Assembly: GCA_035525455.1 (NCBI GenBank)
Contig: DATLEF010000056.1
Span: forward strand, 1 to 8,652
Direction: 5' to 3'
DNA length: 8,652 bases
DNA from: JAQGMV01 sp035525455
GTDB taxonomy: Bacteria; Pseudomonadota; Gammaproteobacteria; Burkholderiales; SG8-41
Below the pieces are notes generated by a model that saw only the letters and a list, made by a program, of their open reading frames with translations, did no database searches and had not been told where the DNA came from. Made by a program: the position numbers and the translations under genes. Positions 1-6,698 of the stretch are shown piece after piece (the first letter of the stretch is position 1; each line of letters opens with the position of its first letter).

Positions 1-2
1 GG

Positions 3-356
3 ATGAAAGAGCTTACCTCCGGCGAGCGGTGCGCGTTGCGCGCTCGTGCACATCATCTGCATCCGGTCGTGATGGTCGGCAACGCGGGCCTGACGGCGCA
101 GGTGATCAAAGAAATCGACGCCAACCTGAGGAGCCACGAGCTCATCAAGATCCGTATGCTCGACGAAGACCGGGACGCGCGCGCCCGCCTTGCCGAGGCT
201 ATCTGCGAAGCCGTGGATGCCAAGCCCGTGCAGCATATCGGAAAAATTCTGGTGATTTACCGGCCGAAGCCGGCGGAAGAGCAGAAGAAAGTCGCAAAAC
301 CTCGCGCCAAACGCAAGCTGCCACGAAAGACGAAGCGCAATTTTCAGAAGTCTTAG
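3..356 (+). CDS. yhbY: YhbY/CRS1 (CRM-domain) RNA-binding protein, ribosome assembly factor
   Basis: The 117-residue product is a single CRM-domain protein. Family members associate with pre-50S ribosomal particles and help large-subunit maturation. The sequence follows E. coli YhbY closely over residues 1-90: a GNAGL loop at 26-30 (the GxxG-like RNA-contact loop), HELIKI at 45-50, QHIGK at 77-81 and YRP at 86-88. E. coli YhbY is about 97 residues. The extra length here is a lysine/arginine-rich tail (about 91-117), probably disordered and RNA-binding. The ATG at position 3 matches the usual family N-terminus, but only two bases lie upstream, so its ribosome-binding site and any earlier start cannot be seen. 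It converges on greA with a 68-base gap. In related genomes rlmE (ftsJ) lies divergently upstream, so I expect it just left of the window. Confidence 0.93.
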   Translation: MKELTSGERCALRARAHHLHPVVMVGNAGLTAQVIKEIDANLRSHELIKIRMLDEDRDARARLAEAICEAVDAKPVQHIGKILVIYRPKPAEEQKKVAKPRAKRKLPRKTKRNFQKS

Positions 357-421
357 CAGGCGAGAACGCAGAAGTCAGAAGTCAGCGCAAGGATTATCTG
401 AACGCTGAAATCTGAACGCTG
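345..421. repeat. Seven-base-periodic repeats between yhbY and greA
   Basis: CAGAAGTC occurs at 345-352 (inside the yhbY end), 369-376 and 376-383; the last two are tandem with period 7. After an 8-base break, CTG-headed heptamers run at 398-404 (CTGAACG), 405-411 (CTGAAAT) and 412-418 (CTGAACG), then CTG at 419-421. The second block also reads as a 12-base direct repeat, ATCTGAACGCTG, at 396-407 and 410-421. The CAG block and the CTG block face each other as loose inverted repeats. This is seen directly in the bases. It resembles the short heptanucleotide repeats scattered in intergenic DNA of some bacteria, but I cannot assign it to a named family. Confidence 0.75.
375..415. terminator. Possible imperfect hairpin between convergent yhbY and greA
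   Basis: The heptamer blocks can fold: TCAGA (375-379) pairs with TCTGA (411-415), a 2x2 internal loop follows, then TCAGCG (382-387) pairs with CGCTGA (403-408) around a 15-base loop. Its place between two convergent genes suits a bidirectional terminator. There is no U-tract on either side, the loop is large and the stem is interrupted, so intrinsic termination is only a weak inference. It may be a by-product of the repeats. Confidence 0.3.
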
Positions 422-424
422 GGT

Positions 425-901
425 CTAAATATATTTGACGTCGAGTATTTCGAACTCGCGCAAGCCCCCCGGGGCCTGCACCTCCGCGACGTCGCCCGAA
501 GATTTGCCGATCAGCGCGCGCGCCATCGGCGAGCCGATCGAAATCTTGCCTTGCTTGATGTCCGCCTCGTCGTCACCCACGATCTGGTAGGTCACGATTT
601 CGCCGTTTCCCAGGTCCTCGAGATCGACGGTCGATCCGAATACGCAGCGACCATCGGCCTCGAGCAGCGCGGGATTGATGATCTGGGCGTTCGAGAGCTT
701 GGACTCGAGCTCTGCGATGCGGCCTTCGATGAAGCTCTGGCGTTCTTTGGCTGCGGCATATTCGGCGTTCTCGGCGAGATCACCGTGCGCACGCGCCTCG
801 GCGATCGCCGTAATAATCGCGGGCCGCTGCACGCCTTTCAGTTCCTGCAGCTCGGCACGTAGCCTGGCCGCGCCGTTGACCGTCAATGGGACTTTGCTCA
901 T
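425..901 (-). CDS. greA: Transcription elongation factor GreA
   Basis: GreA enters the RNA polymerase secondary channel and stimulates cleavage of backtracked transcripts, rescuing arrested complexes. The 158-residue product has the same length as E. coli GreA. The N-terminal coiled-coil hairpin covers roughly residues 1-75, and its acidic tip HGDLAENAEY has Asp41 and Glu44 at the E. coli positions; these coordinate the catalytic Mg ion in the polymerase. The C-terminal FKBP-like domain (about 80-158) includes VGDDEAD, SPMARALIGK and PGG motifs. The ATG overlaps the carB stop in an ATGA junction, and no convincing Shine-Dalgarno precedes it, so translation probably depends on ribosomes finishing carB. 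It is the last gene of the carA-carB-greA unit. No internal promoter was identified, although one inside the carB end cannot be excluded. Confidence 0.97.
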   Translation of the reverse strand: MSKVPLTVNGAARLRAELQELKGVQRPAIITAIAEARAHGDLAENAEYAAAKERQSFIEGRIAELESKLSNAQIINPALLEADGRCVFGSTVDLEDLGNGEIVTYQIVGDDEADIKQGKISIGSPMARALIGKSSGDVAEVQAPGGLREFEILDVKYI

Positions 902-3900
902 GACGTCATGTCAGCCGCTAGGCTCGCATGCAGGCGCTGAACACTGTAGGCGCGAAGCTCCTGCACGTGCTCCATGCCAGTGCAGCCCGCGCGCGCGCCG
1001 GCAAGCGTCGTAAATAACGAAACGCGCTGCTGGAGAGCCGCGCGACGTATTGAATACGAATCCCTAATCGCGGTACGGCGATCCTCGACCGTATTGACGA
1101 TGAGCGCAATTTCGCGGTTCTTGATCATGTCGACGATATGAGGCCGGCCTTCGGTGACCTTGTTCACCGGGGTCACCGGCAATCCGGAGCTTGCAATTGC
1201 ATTGGCGGTGCCGCGCGTCGCCAGCAAAACAAACCCGAGCGCGTGCAGCGAGCGTGCGATGTCCACGATGCGCTCCTTGTCCGAATCGCGCACGCTCAGG
1301 AATACCTTGCCGCCGGAGGGCAAGCGCTCGCCGCTTGCCATCTGTGACTTGAGAAACGCTTCCGCGAATGTCGCGCCCACGCCCATGACCTCGCCGGTCG
1401 ACTTCATCTCGGGCCCGAGTATCGTATCGGCGCCCGGGAACTTGATGAAGGGGAACACGGCCTCCTTCACTGAATAGTACGGTGGAACGATGGCGGCCTT
1501 CACGCCCTGGTCCGCCAGCGATTTCCCAACCATGCACCGCGCTGCGATTTTCGCGAGCTGCAGACTCGTCGCCTTCGATACGAAAGGCACGGTTCTGGAC
1601 GCGCGCGGATTCACTTCCAGCACGTACACCAGACCTTTCTGGATCGCGAACTGCACGTTGATCAGCCCGACGACTTTCAGCGCGCGCGCCATCGCCACCG
1701 TCTGCCGCCTGAGCTCGTCCTGCAATTCGGTGGACAAGGAAAATGGAGGCAGCGAGCACGCCGAATCGCCCGAATGCACGCCGGCCTGCTCGATATGCTC
1801 CATCACGCCGCCGATCAGGACCTCGGTGCCGTCGCACACCGCGTCTACGTCGACTTCGGTCGCATCGTTCAAAAAACGGTCGAGCAACACCGGCGAATCG
1901 TTGGAGACTTTGATCGCCTCGCGCATGTAACGCTCGAGGTCGGCCTGCTCGTGCACCACTTCCATGGCGCGGCCGCCGAGCACGTATGAAGGCCGGACGA
2001 CCAGCGGATAGCCGATCTCCTCAGCGGCTGCGAGAGCGCGACTCGCGCTGCGTGCCGTCCGATTCGGCGGCTGCTTCAATTTGAGCTTGTGCAGAAGTTT
2101 CTGGAAACGCTCGCGATCCTCCGCGACGTCGATGGCGTCAGGCGTAGTACCGACGATCGGCACACCGTTCGCCTCGAGATCGCGCGCGAGCTTGAGCGGC
2201 GTTTGCCCGCCGAACTGGACGATCACGCCGAACGGCTTTTCGACGTGCACGATCTCGAGCACGTCTTCCAGAGTGAGCGGTTCGAAGTAGAGGCGATCGG
2301 ATGTGTCGTAATCCGTCGAGACCGTTTCCGGATTACAGTTGACCATGATGGTCTCAAAATCGTCCTCGCGCAGCGCGAGCGCCGCATGAACGCAGCAGTA
2401 ATCGAACTCGATGCCTTGCCCGATGCGGTTCGGCCCGCCGCCCAGCACCATGACTTTCCTGCGCTCCGTCGGCTGTGCTTCGCACTCGTCCTCGTAGGTC
2501 GAGTACATGTACGCAGTTCGGGTTGCAAACTCAGCCGCACAGGTATCGACGCGCTTATACACGGGCCTCACGTGCAACGCGTGGCGCCTTTGGCGAACAG
2601 CGTCCTGTCGAGTATCCAACAACTTCGCCAGCCGCCGGTCGGAAAACCCGGCGCGCTTCAAGCGCCGCATTTCCTCCGCGTCTATCGACTCGAACGGCCG
2701 CCCGGCGAGCTCGCGCTCCATGCGCATCAAATCCTCGATCTGCGCGAGGAACCAGCGATCGATGCGCGTGAGCTCGTGGATTTCAGCCAGCGTCATGCCG
2801 CTGCGAAAAGCGTCCGCGACGAAGTAAATGCGGTCCGGCCCCGGGTCGCCAAGCTCGTTTTCGATCACCTCGCGCTCGGTCGTGCGCTCGTCGAAGCCGT
2901 CAGAGCCCGTTTCGAGCCCGCGCAGTGCCTTCTGGACCGATTCCTGGAAGGTGCGGCCGATCGCCATCACCTCGCCTACCGATTTCATCTGCGTCGTCAG
3001 TCGATCGTCCGCCTGCGGAAATTTTTCGAACGCGAAGCGCGGCACCTTGGTGACGACGTAATCGATCGTCGGCTCGAACGAGGCCGGCGTAGCACCTCCG
3101 GTAATATCGTTGCGCAATTCGTCCAGGGTGTAACCGACGGCAAGCTTCGCCGCAACTTTGGCGATCGGGAAGCCGGTTGCCTTGGATGCAAGCGCCGAGG
3201 AGCGCGATACCCGCGGGTTCATTTCAATGATGACCATGCGTCCGTCGGAGGGATTGATGCCGAACTGCACGTTCGAGCCTCCGGTATCCACGCCGATCTC
3301 GCGCAGACACGCGATCGACGCGTTGCGCATGATCTGGTACTCCTTGTCGGAGAGCGTCTGTGCCGGCGCGACCGTGATCGAGTCGCCGGTGTGCACACCC
3401 ATCGGATCGAAGTTCTCGATCGAGCACACGATGATGCAGTTGTCCTTGCGATCGCGAACCACTTCCATCTCGTACTCTTTCCAGCCGATGACCGATTCCT
3501 CGATCAGCACCTCTTTGGTCGGGCTCGCGTCGAGCCCGCGCTCGACGATCGAAATGAATTCCTCGCGGTTATACGCGATACCGCCGCCGGTGCCGCCGAG
3601 CGTGAACGAGGGCCGGATGATCGTCGGGTAGCCCACCATGCCCTGGACCTGCAGCGCTTCCTCCATACTATGCGCGAGCGCTGAACGCGGGCTCGCGAGC
3701 CCGATTTTCGACATCGCCACCTTGAACTTCTCGCGGTCTTCCGCTTTGTCGATCGCTTCGCGCGAAGCGCCGATCATCTCGACGCCGTACTTCTCGAGCA
3801 CGCCGTGCCGCGCCAGATCGAGCGCGCAATTGAGCGCAGTCTGCCCGCCCATCGTCGGCAGCAGGGCGTCCGGACGTTCGAGCTCGATGATCTTCTCGAC

Positions 3901-4119
3901 CATCTGCCAGTTCACGGGCTCGATATACGTCGCATCGGCCATCTCGGGATCGGTCATGATCGTGGCCGGATTCGAATTCACGAGAACGACGCGATAGCCT
4001 TCCTGCTTCAGCGCCTTGCACGCCTGCACTCCGGAATAATCGAATTCGCAGGCCTGTCCGATGACGATCGGCCCGGCGCCCAGGATGAGGATCGACCGTA
4101 TGTCGTTCCGCTTAGGCAC
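898..4119 (-). CDS. carB: Carbamoyl-phosphate synthase large subunit
   Basis: CarB uses ammonia delivered by CarA, bicarbonate and two ATP to make carbamoyl phosphate for pyrimidine and arginine synthesis in the cytosol. At 1073 residues it equals the E. coli length. The first ATP-grasp half (about 1-400) has Arg129, Arg169, His243, Glu299 and Asn301 at E. coli numbering. The oligomerisation region spans about 400-550. The second ATP-grasp half starts at VMVLGGGPNRIGQG (about 556-569) and includes Arg709, His782, Glu835 and Asn837. The C-terminal allosteric MGS-like domain (about 937-1073) keeps Lys948, the ATRGTA motif with Thr968 and Thr971, and Lys987 in NKVTEGRPH, suggesting UMP/IMP control is retained. 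The start is GTG (4117-4119), 8 bases inside carA, with GGAG (4130-4133) ten bases upstream. Its TGA overlaps the greA ATG. Confidence 0.98.
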   Translation of the reverse strand: MPKRNDIRSILILGAGPIVIGQACEFDYSGVQACKALKQEGYRVVLVNSNPATIMTDPEMADATYIEPVNWQMVEKIIELERPDALLPTMGGQTALNCALDLARHGVLEKYGVEMIGASREAIDKAEDREKFKVAMSKIGLASPRSALAHSMEEALQVQGMVGYPTIIRPSFTLGGTGGGIAYNREEFISIVERGLDASPTKEVLIEESVIGWKEYEMEVVRDRKDNCIIVCSIENFDPMGVHTGDSITVAPAQTLSDKEYQIMRNASIACLREIGVDTGGSNVQFGINPSDGRMVIIEMNPRVSRSSALASKATGFPIAKVAAKLAVGYTLDELRNDITGGATPASFEPTIDYVVTKVPRFAFEKFPQADDRLTTQMKSVGEVMAIGRTFQESVQKALRGLETGSDGFDERTTEREVIENELGDPGPDRIYFVADAFRSGMTLAEIHELTRIDRWFLAQIEDLMRMERELAGRPFESIDAEEMRRLKRAGFSDRRLAKLLDTRQDAVRQRRHALHVRPVYKRVDTCAAEFATRTAYMYSTYEDECEAQPTERRKVMVLGGGPNRIGQGIEFDYCCVHAALALREDDFETIMVNCNPETVSTDYDTSDRLYFEPLTLEDVLEIVHVEKPFGVIVQFGGQTPLKLARDLEANGVPIVGTTPDAIDVAEDRERFQKLLHKLKLKQPPNRTARSASRALAAAEEIGYPLVVRPSYVLGGRAMEVVHEQADLERYMREAIKVSNDSPVLLDRFLNDATEVDVDAVCDGTEVLIGGVMEHIEQAGVHSGDSACSLPPFSLSTELQDELRRQTVAMARALKVVGLINVQFAIQKGLVYVLEVNPRASRTVPFVSKATSLQLAKIAARCMVGKSLADQGVKAAIVPPYYSVKEAVFPFIKFPGADTILGPEMKSTGEVMGVGATFAEAFLKSQMASGERLPSGGKVFLSVRDSDKERIVDIARSLHALGFVLLATRGTANAIASSGLPVTPVNKVTEGRPHIVDMIKNREIALIVNTVEDRRTAIRDSYSIRRAALQQRVSLFTTLAGARAGCTGMEHVQELRAYSVQRLHASLAADMTS

Positions 4120-5248
4120 TTTGCTTCTGCTCCATCGATTTCACGAAACGAGCGAAAAGATAGTCGACGTCGTGCGGGCCCGGGCTCGCCTCGGGATGGC
4201 CCTGGAAACAGAACGCAGGCCGGTCGGTGAGCGTAAATCCCTGCAGGCTGCCGTCGAAAAGCGACACGTGAGTCACGCGCGCGTTCTGCGGCAGTGTGGC
4301 AGGATCGACAGCAAACCCGTGATTCTGGCTGGTGATCATCACACGCCCGGTCTCGAGATCCTGCACCGGATGGTTCGCGCCGTGATGGCCGAATTTCATT
4401 TTCACGGTCTTTGCGCCGACGGCAAGGCCCAGCAACTGGTGGCCGAGGCAAATACCGAAGAGCGGTACGCCGATGCCGAGAAACGTACGGATCGCGCGTA
4501 TCGCATAGTCGCACGGCGCCGGATCGCCCGGGCCGTTGGCGAGCAATATTCCATCCGGCTCCAAACCCAGCGCTTCCTCGGCAGGCATTTCGGCGGGAAC
4601 GACCGTTACTTTGCAGCCATGTCCGGCGAGCTTGCGAAGGATGTTGCGCTTGACGCCATAGTCATACGCGACGACGTGAAACCGCGACTCGGTGCGTTTC
4701 GTATACCCCGCTTCCAGACCCCACACGCCTTCGTCCCACGCATAAGGCGTCCTGCAGCTCACCACTTTGGCGAGGTCCATGCCGATCAGCCCCGGGAATT
4801 CACGCGCGGCCGCGAGTGCCGCTTTGTCATCGACGGCCCCCGCCATGATGCAGCCGTCCTGCGCGCCCTTGTCCCGCAGCATGCGGGTAAGCTTGCGCGT
4901 GTCGATGTCGGCGATTGCGACGATGTTCTCGCGCTTCAGATATTCGCCGAGCGTCCACTCCTCACGCCAGTTCGATGATGCGACTGGGAGGTCCCGGATC
5001 ACGAGACCTGCGGCGTATATGCGATCGGCTTCGACGTCTTCGGCATTCGCGCCGTAGTTGCCGATGTGCGGGTAAGTCAGCGTGACGATCTGCCGACAGT
5101 ACGACGGGTCCGTCAGGATTTCCTGATAGCCCGTCATCGCCGTATTGAAGACCACTTCGCCGACGGTGATGCCGTCGGCCCCGATGGAGGTGCCGCGAAA
5201 TACCGTTCCATCCTTGAGTACGAGGATGGCGGGCGTACGCGCTGACAC
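4112..5248 (-). CDS. carA: Carbamoyl-phosphate synthase small (glutaminase) subunit
   Basis: CarA hydrolyses glutamine and channels the ammonia to CarB. The 378-residue product is close to E. coli CarA (382). The N-terminal CPSase small-chain domain (about 6-150) has the typical GEVVFNTAMTGYQEILTDPS block at 30-49. The class I glutamine amidotransferase domain (about 190-375) carries the full triad: Cys267 in GICLGHQ, and His351 and Glu353 in GHPEAS. The start is GTG (5246-5248), chosen because AGGAG (5255-5259) sits six bases upstream and the N-terminus then matches the family. It is first in the operon, with a strong promoter and a leader hairpin upstream. Its TAA lies inside the first codons of carB (8-base overlap), consistent with equal production of the two subunits. 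Confidence 0.98.
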   Translation of the reverse strand: MSARTPAILVLKDGTVFRGTSIGADGITVGEVVFNTAMTGYQEILTDPSYCRQIVTLTYPHIGNYGANAEDVEADRIYAAGLVIRDLPVASSNWREEWTLGEYLKRENIVAIADIDTRKLTRMLRDKGAQDGCIMAGAVDDKAALAAAREFPGLIGMDLAKVVSCRTPYAWDEGVWGLEAGYTKRTESRFHVVAYDYGVKRNILRKLAGHGCKVTVVPAEMPAEEALGLEPDGILLANGPGDPAPCDYAIRAIRTFLGIGVPLFGICLGHQLLGLAVGAKTVKMKFGHHGANHPVQDLETGRVMITSQNHGFAVDPATLPQNARVTHVSLFDGSLQGFTLTDRPAFCFQGHPEASPGPHDVDYLFARFVKSMEQKQSA

Positions 5249-5254
5249 GGCAAA

Positions 5255-5259
5255 CTCCT
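5255..5259 (-). promoter_or_regulatory. carA ribosome-binding site
   Basis: The minus strand reads CAGGAG, then six bases, then GTG. This is the clearest Shine-Dalgarno in the window and it fixes the non-ATG start of carA. Confidence 0.8.
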
Positions 5260-5283
5260 GAATTTACGGAACTAGATGTGGAA

Positions 5284-5309
5284 AGCGGGACAGGTTTACC
5301 CGTCCCGCT
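5284..5309 (-). promoter_or_regulatory. Leader hairpin in the carA 5' UTR, possible attenuator
   Basis: On the minus strand AGCGGGAC GGG pairs with CCT GTCCCGCT around a TAAA tetraloop: eleven pairs, one of them a G-U wobble, mostly GC. It lies between the carA promoter and the carA Shine-Dalgarno, some 8-10 bases after the expected transcript start. Only three T residues follow, so it is not a textbook intrinsic terminator, but it is far too stable to ignore in a short leader. Pyrimidine- or arginine-linked control of carAB through its leader is known in some bacteria; a role here is inference. It could instead protect the mRNA 5' end. Confidence 0.55.
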
Positions 5310-5323
5310 CGCTTGAGGTCCAC

Positions 5324-5352
5324 ATTATACGCAAAAGGGCTTTCCCGAACAA
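5324..5352 (-). promoter_or_regulatory. Sigma-70-type promoter of carA-carB-greA
   Basis: The minus strand has a perfect TATAAT -10 (5324-5329) and TTGTTC as -35 (5347-5352, three of six consensus bases) separated by exactly 17 bases. Transcription should start near 5317-5319, giving a leader of about 70 bases before the carA GTG. No other good promoter was seen in the gap. Confidence 0.75.
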
Positions 5353-5363
5353 ACGCACGGCGA

Positions 5364-5382
5364 GGTGCGGCGCAGCCGCACC
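5364..5382 (-). terminator. Hairpin after dapB, possible terminator of bamE-dapB
   Basis: GGTGCGGC and GCCGCACC form a perfect 8-bp stem with a 3-base loop, beginning 20 bases past the dapB stop and ahead of the carA promoter. No run of T residues follows on the minus strand (only a GTTTGTT stretch some bases later), so it may be a weak or factor-dependent terminator, or an mRNA-stabilising end. Confidence 0.5.
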
Positions 5383-5402
5383 GAAGCAGTGGAGTAGGTG
5401 TG

Positions 5403-6206
5403 TTAGCGCAGCCCTAGCACGTCCTGCATGTCGTAGAAGCCGTTGCTCTTGTCCAGGATGAATCGCGCCGAACGCAAAGCGCCTTGCGCGTATGTCGCGC
5501 GGCTCGTGGATCGATGCGTGATCTCGATGCGCTCGCCCGTACCGAGGAACATGACGGTGTGGTCTCCTACCGCGTCGCCGCCGCGCACCGTCGCGAAACC
5601 GATCGTCTCTGACTTGCGCTCACCCGTAACGCCTTCGCGCCCATAAACCGCATCACTTTTTAAATTGCGCCCGCGCGCGCGCGCAGCAATTTCGCCCATG
5701 CGCAATGCCGTTCCCGACGGCGCGTCGATCTTGTGCCGGTGATGCGCTTCGACGATTTCGATGTCGTATCCTTCGTTCAGAACGCGCGCCGCAGTATCGA
5801 TCAGGGTGAAGGCGAGATTGACGCCTACGCTGAAGTTGGGGGCCATCGCGATGGCGATTTCGCGCGACGCTTCAGTGATGGCGCGTTTTTGAGCATCGTC
5901 GAAGCCGGTGGTACCGATGACGAGCTTCACGCCGTGCGTACGACACGCCGCAAGATGCGCAGCCGTGCCTTCGGGCCGCGTAAAGTCGATGAGCACGTCG
6001 CATCCCGCCAGCGCCTGCTGCACATCGCTGGAAATGCGCAGCCCACAGGCTTCGCCGACGAGCTCACCCGCATCTTTTCCAAGATGGGCGTTGCCCGCCT
6101 GCTCGAGCGCAGCGGCAAGCTTTGCATCGGGCGCGTGCAACACCGTTTCTATGAGCACGCGTCCCATGCGGCCGGTCGCACCGGCGATTGCGACGTTCAT
6201 GGTCAT
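5403..6206 (-). CDS. dapB: 4-hydroxy-tetrahydrodipicolinate reductase
   Basis: DapB reduces the DapA product with NAD(P)H in the diaminopimelate/lysine pathway, supplying peptidoglycan and protein synthesis. The product is 267 residues (E. coli 273). The N-terminal Rossmann fold shows the dinucleotide loop GATGRMG at 9-15. The catalytic block EAHHRHKIDAPSGTAL has His155, His156 and Lys159 at E. coli positions, and the substrate-binding SGT follows. VIGTTGF (97-102) and APNFSVGVN (122-130) are further family motifs. The first ATG (6204-6206) forms an ATGA overlap with the bamE stop; a second in-frame ATG at 6198-6200 would remove two residues and begin MNVAIAG, which looks equally natural. No Shine-Dalgarno is evident, so translational coupling to bamE is likely. 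A promoter for carA follows downstream, so dapB ends the bamE-dapB unit. Confidence 0.97.
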   Translation of the reverse strand: MTMNVAIAGATGRMGRVLIETVLHAPDAKLAAALEQAGNAHLGKDAGELVGEACGLRISSDVQQALAGCDVLIDFTRPEGTAAHLAACRTHGVKLVIGTTGFDDAQKRAITEASREIAIAMAPNFSVGVNLAFTLIDTAARVLNEGYDIEIVEAHHRHKIDAPSGTALRMGEIAARARGRNLKSDAVYGREGVTGERKSETIGFATVRGGDAVGDHTVMFLGTGERIEITHRSTSRATYAQGALRSARFILDKSNGFYDMQDVLGLR

Positions 6207-6637
6207 GGCGCGGGCTTGGGCGTTGCTGCGGGCTCTCCCGTCGCCGCAGCGCTCGGCGCCGGCTTGGGCGTTGCTGCGGTCTCTCCTGCCGCCGCAGCGC
6301 TTGGCGCGGGTGCGACGTCGCCGTCGATGCGCACGAGCTTCTCGTCCTTGAAAATGACTGCGATGTGGCGCTGCTCTACGGTGCGTCCGCCCTTCTGCTG
6401 CACGTAAACGTAATCCCAGCGATCGGCATGAAATGGATCGACGACCAGCGGCGTGCCCAAAGCAAAACGCACCTGACTCTTGCTCATGCCGGGCTTCAGC
6501 TTCGAGACCATCTCCTGCGTGACGTAGTTGCCCTGCTGAATGTCAATCTTGTGCGGCGTAAGACCGGGCAGCACGGGCATCCATCCGCAGCCGGCGAGCG
6601 CGATCAGAAGCGGTAGCAGTTTAAGAGTAGAAGACAC
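6203..6637 (-). CDS. bamE: Outer-membrane assembly lipoprotein BamE (OmlA/SmpA family)
   Basis: BamE is a small lipoprotein of the BAM complex that inserts beta-barrel proteins into the outer membrane. The 144-residue product opens with a short lipoprotein signal peptide and lipobox LAGC, with Cys17 as the lipidated residue; the next residue is Gly rather than Asp, as expected for outer-membrane sorting. The BamE domain (about 28-107) contains IQQGNYVTQ, LKPGMSKSQVRFALGTP and a WDYVYV strand followed by VIFKDEKLVRIDGD. The tail (108-144) is Ala/Pro/Thr-rich and internally duplicated, making the protein longer than E. coli BamE (113). The start is GTG (6635-6637) with no clear Shine-Dalgarno; no ATG, GTG or TTG lies in frame between it and an upstream TGA. 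It is divergent from fur and heads the bamE-dapB operon. Confidence 0.93.
   Translation of the reverse strand: MSSTLKLLPLLIALAGCGWMPVLPGLTPHKIDIQQGNYVTQEMVSKLKPGMSKSQVRFALGTPLVVDPFHADRWDYVYVQQKGGRTVEQRHIAVIFKDEKLVRIDGDVAPAPSAAAAGETAATPKPAPSAAATGEPAATPKPAP
6207..6302 (-). repeat. 48-bp tandem duplication in the bamE 3' end
   Basis: Two adjacent 48-base units, 6207-6254 and 6255-6302, match at 43 of 48 positions, with no indels. Because 48 is a multiple of three the reading frame is kept, and each unit encodes a 16-residue Ala/Pro/Thr/Lys segment (variants of APSAAA-GE-AATPKP). The differences are scattered single bases, so the duplication is not brand new. The repeat ends next to the bamE stop and the dapB start. 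Confidence 0.9.
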
Positions 6638-6670
6638 GGGAATCGGGTCGGCGCGCGGGCGCGCGCACGT

Positions 6671-6698
6671 TTGCTTTGGAAAAGATTCCGAATATCAT
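6671..6698 (+). promoter_or_regulatory. Candidate fur promoter
   Basis: TTGCTT (6671-6676) and TATCAT (6693-6698), 16 bases apart, form a plausible sigma-70 promoter, with a start near 6705 and a leader of about 30 bases before fur. It is the best match in the divergent gap. The -10 coincides with the candidate -10 on the opposite strand, so the two promoters would compete. Confidence 0.55.

Noticed and set aside
901..908. Perfect palindrome TGACGTCA at the carB/greA junction
   Set aside because: Eight bases made of the carB end and greA start codons. It resembles a eukaryotic CRE only by coincidence, and no bacterial operator of this form is known to me here.
2089..3684. A 531-codon open frame on the plus strand, antisense to carB
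   Set aside because: It is a mirror of the carB coding frame in GC-rich DNA. The translation is Arg/His/Asp-rich with no recognisable domain, while carB on the other strand is perfectly conserved.
4061..4978. A 305-codon open frame on the plus strand, antisense to carA
   Set aside because: Same shadow effect: no family resemblance and no ribosome-binding site considered convincing, and it covers conserved carA motifs including the triad.
5261..5326. A possible short leader peptide upstream of carA, starting at ATG or GTG beside the -10 box
   Set aside because: Both start codons overlap or immediately follow TATAAT, so they would lie before the expected transcript start, and neither has a Shine-Dalgarno.
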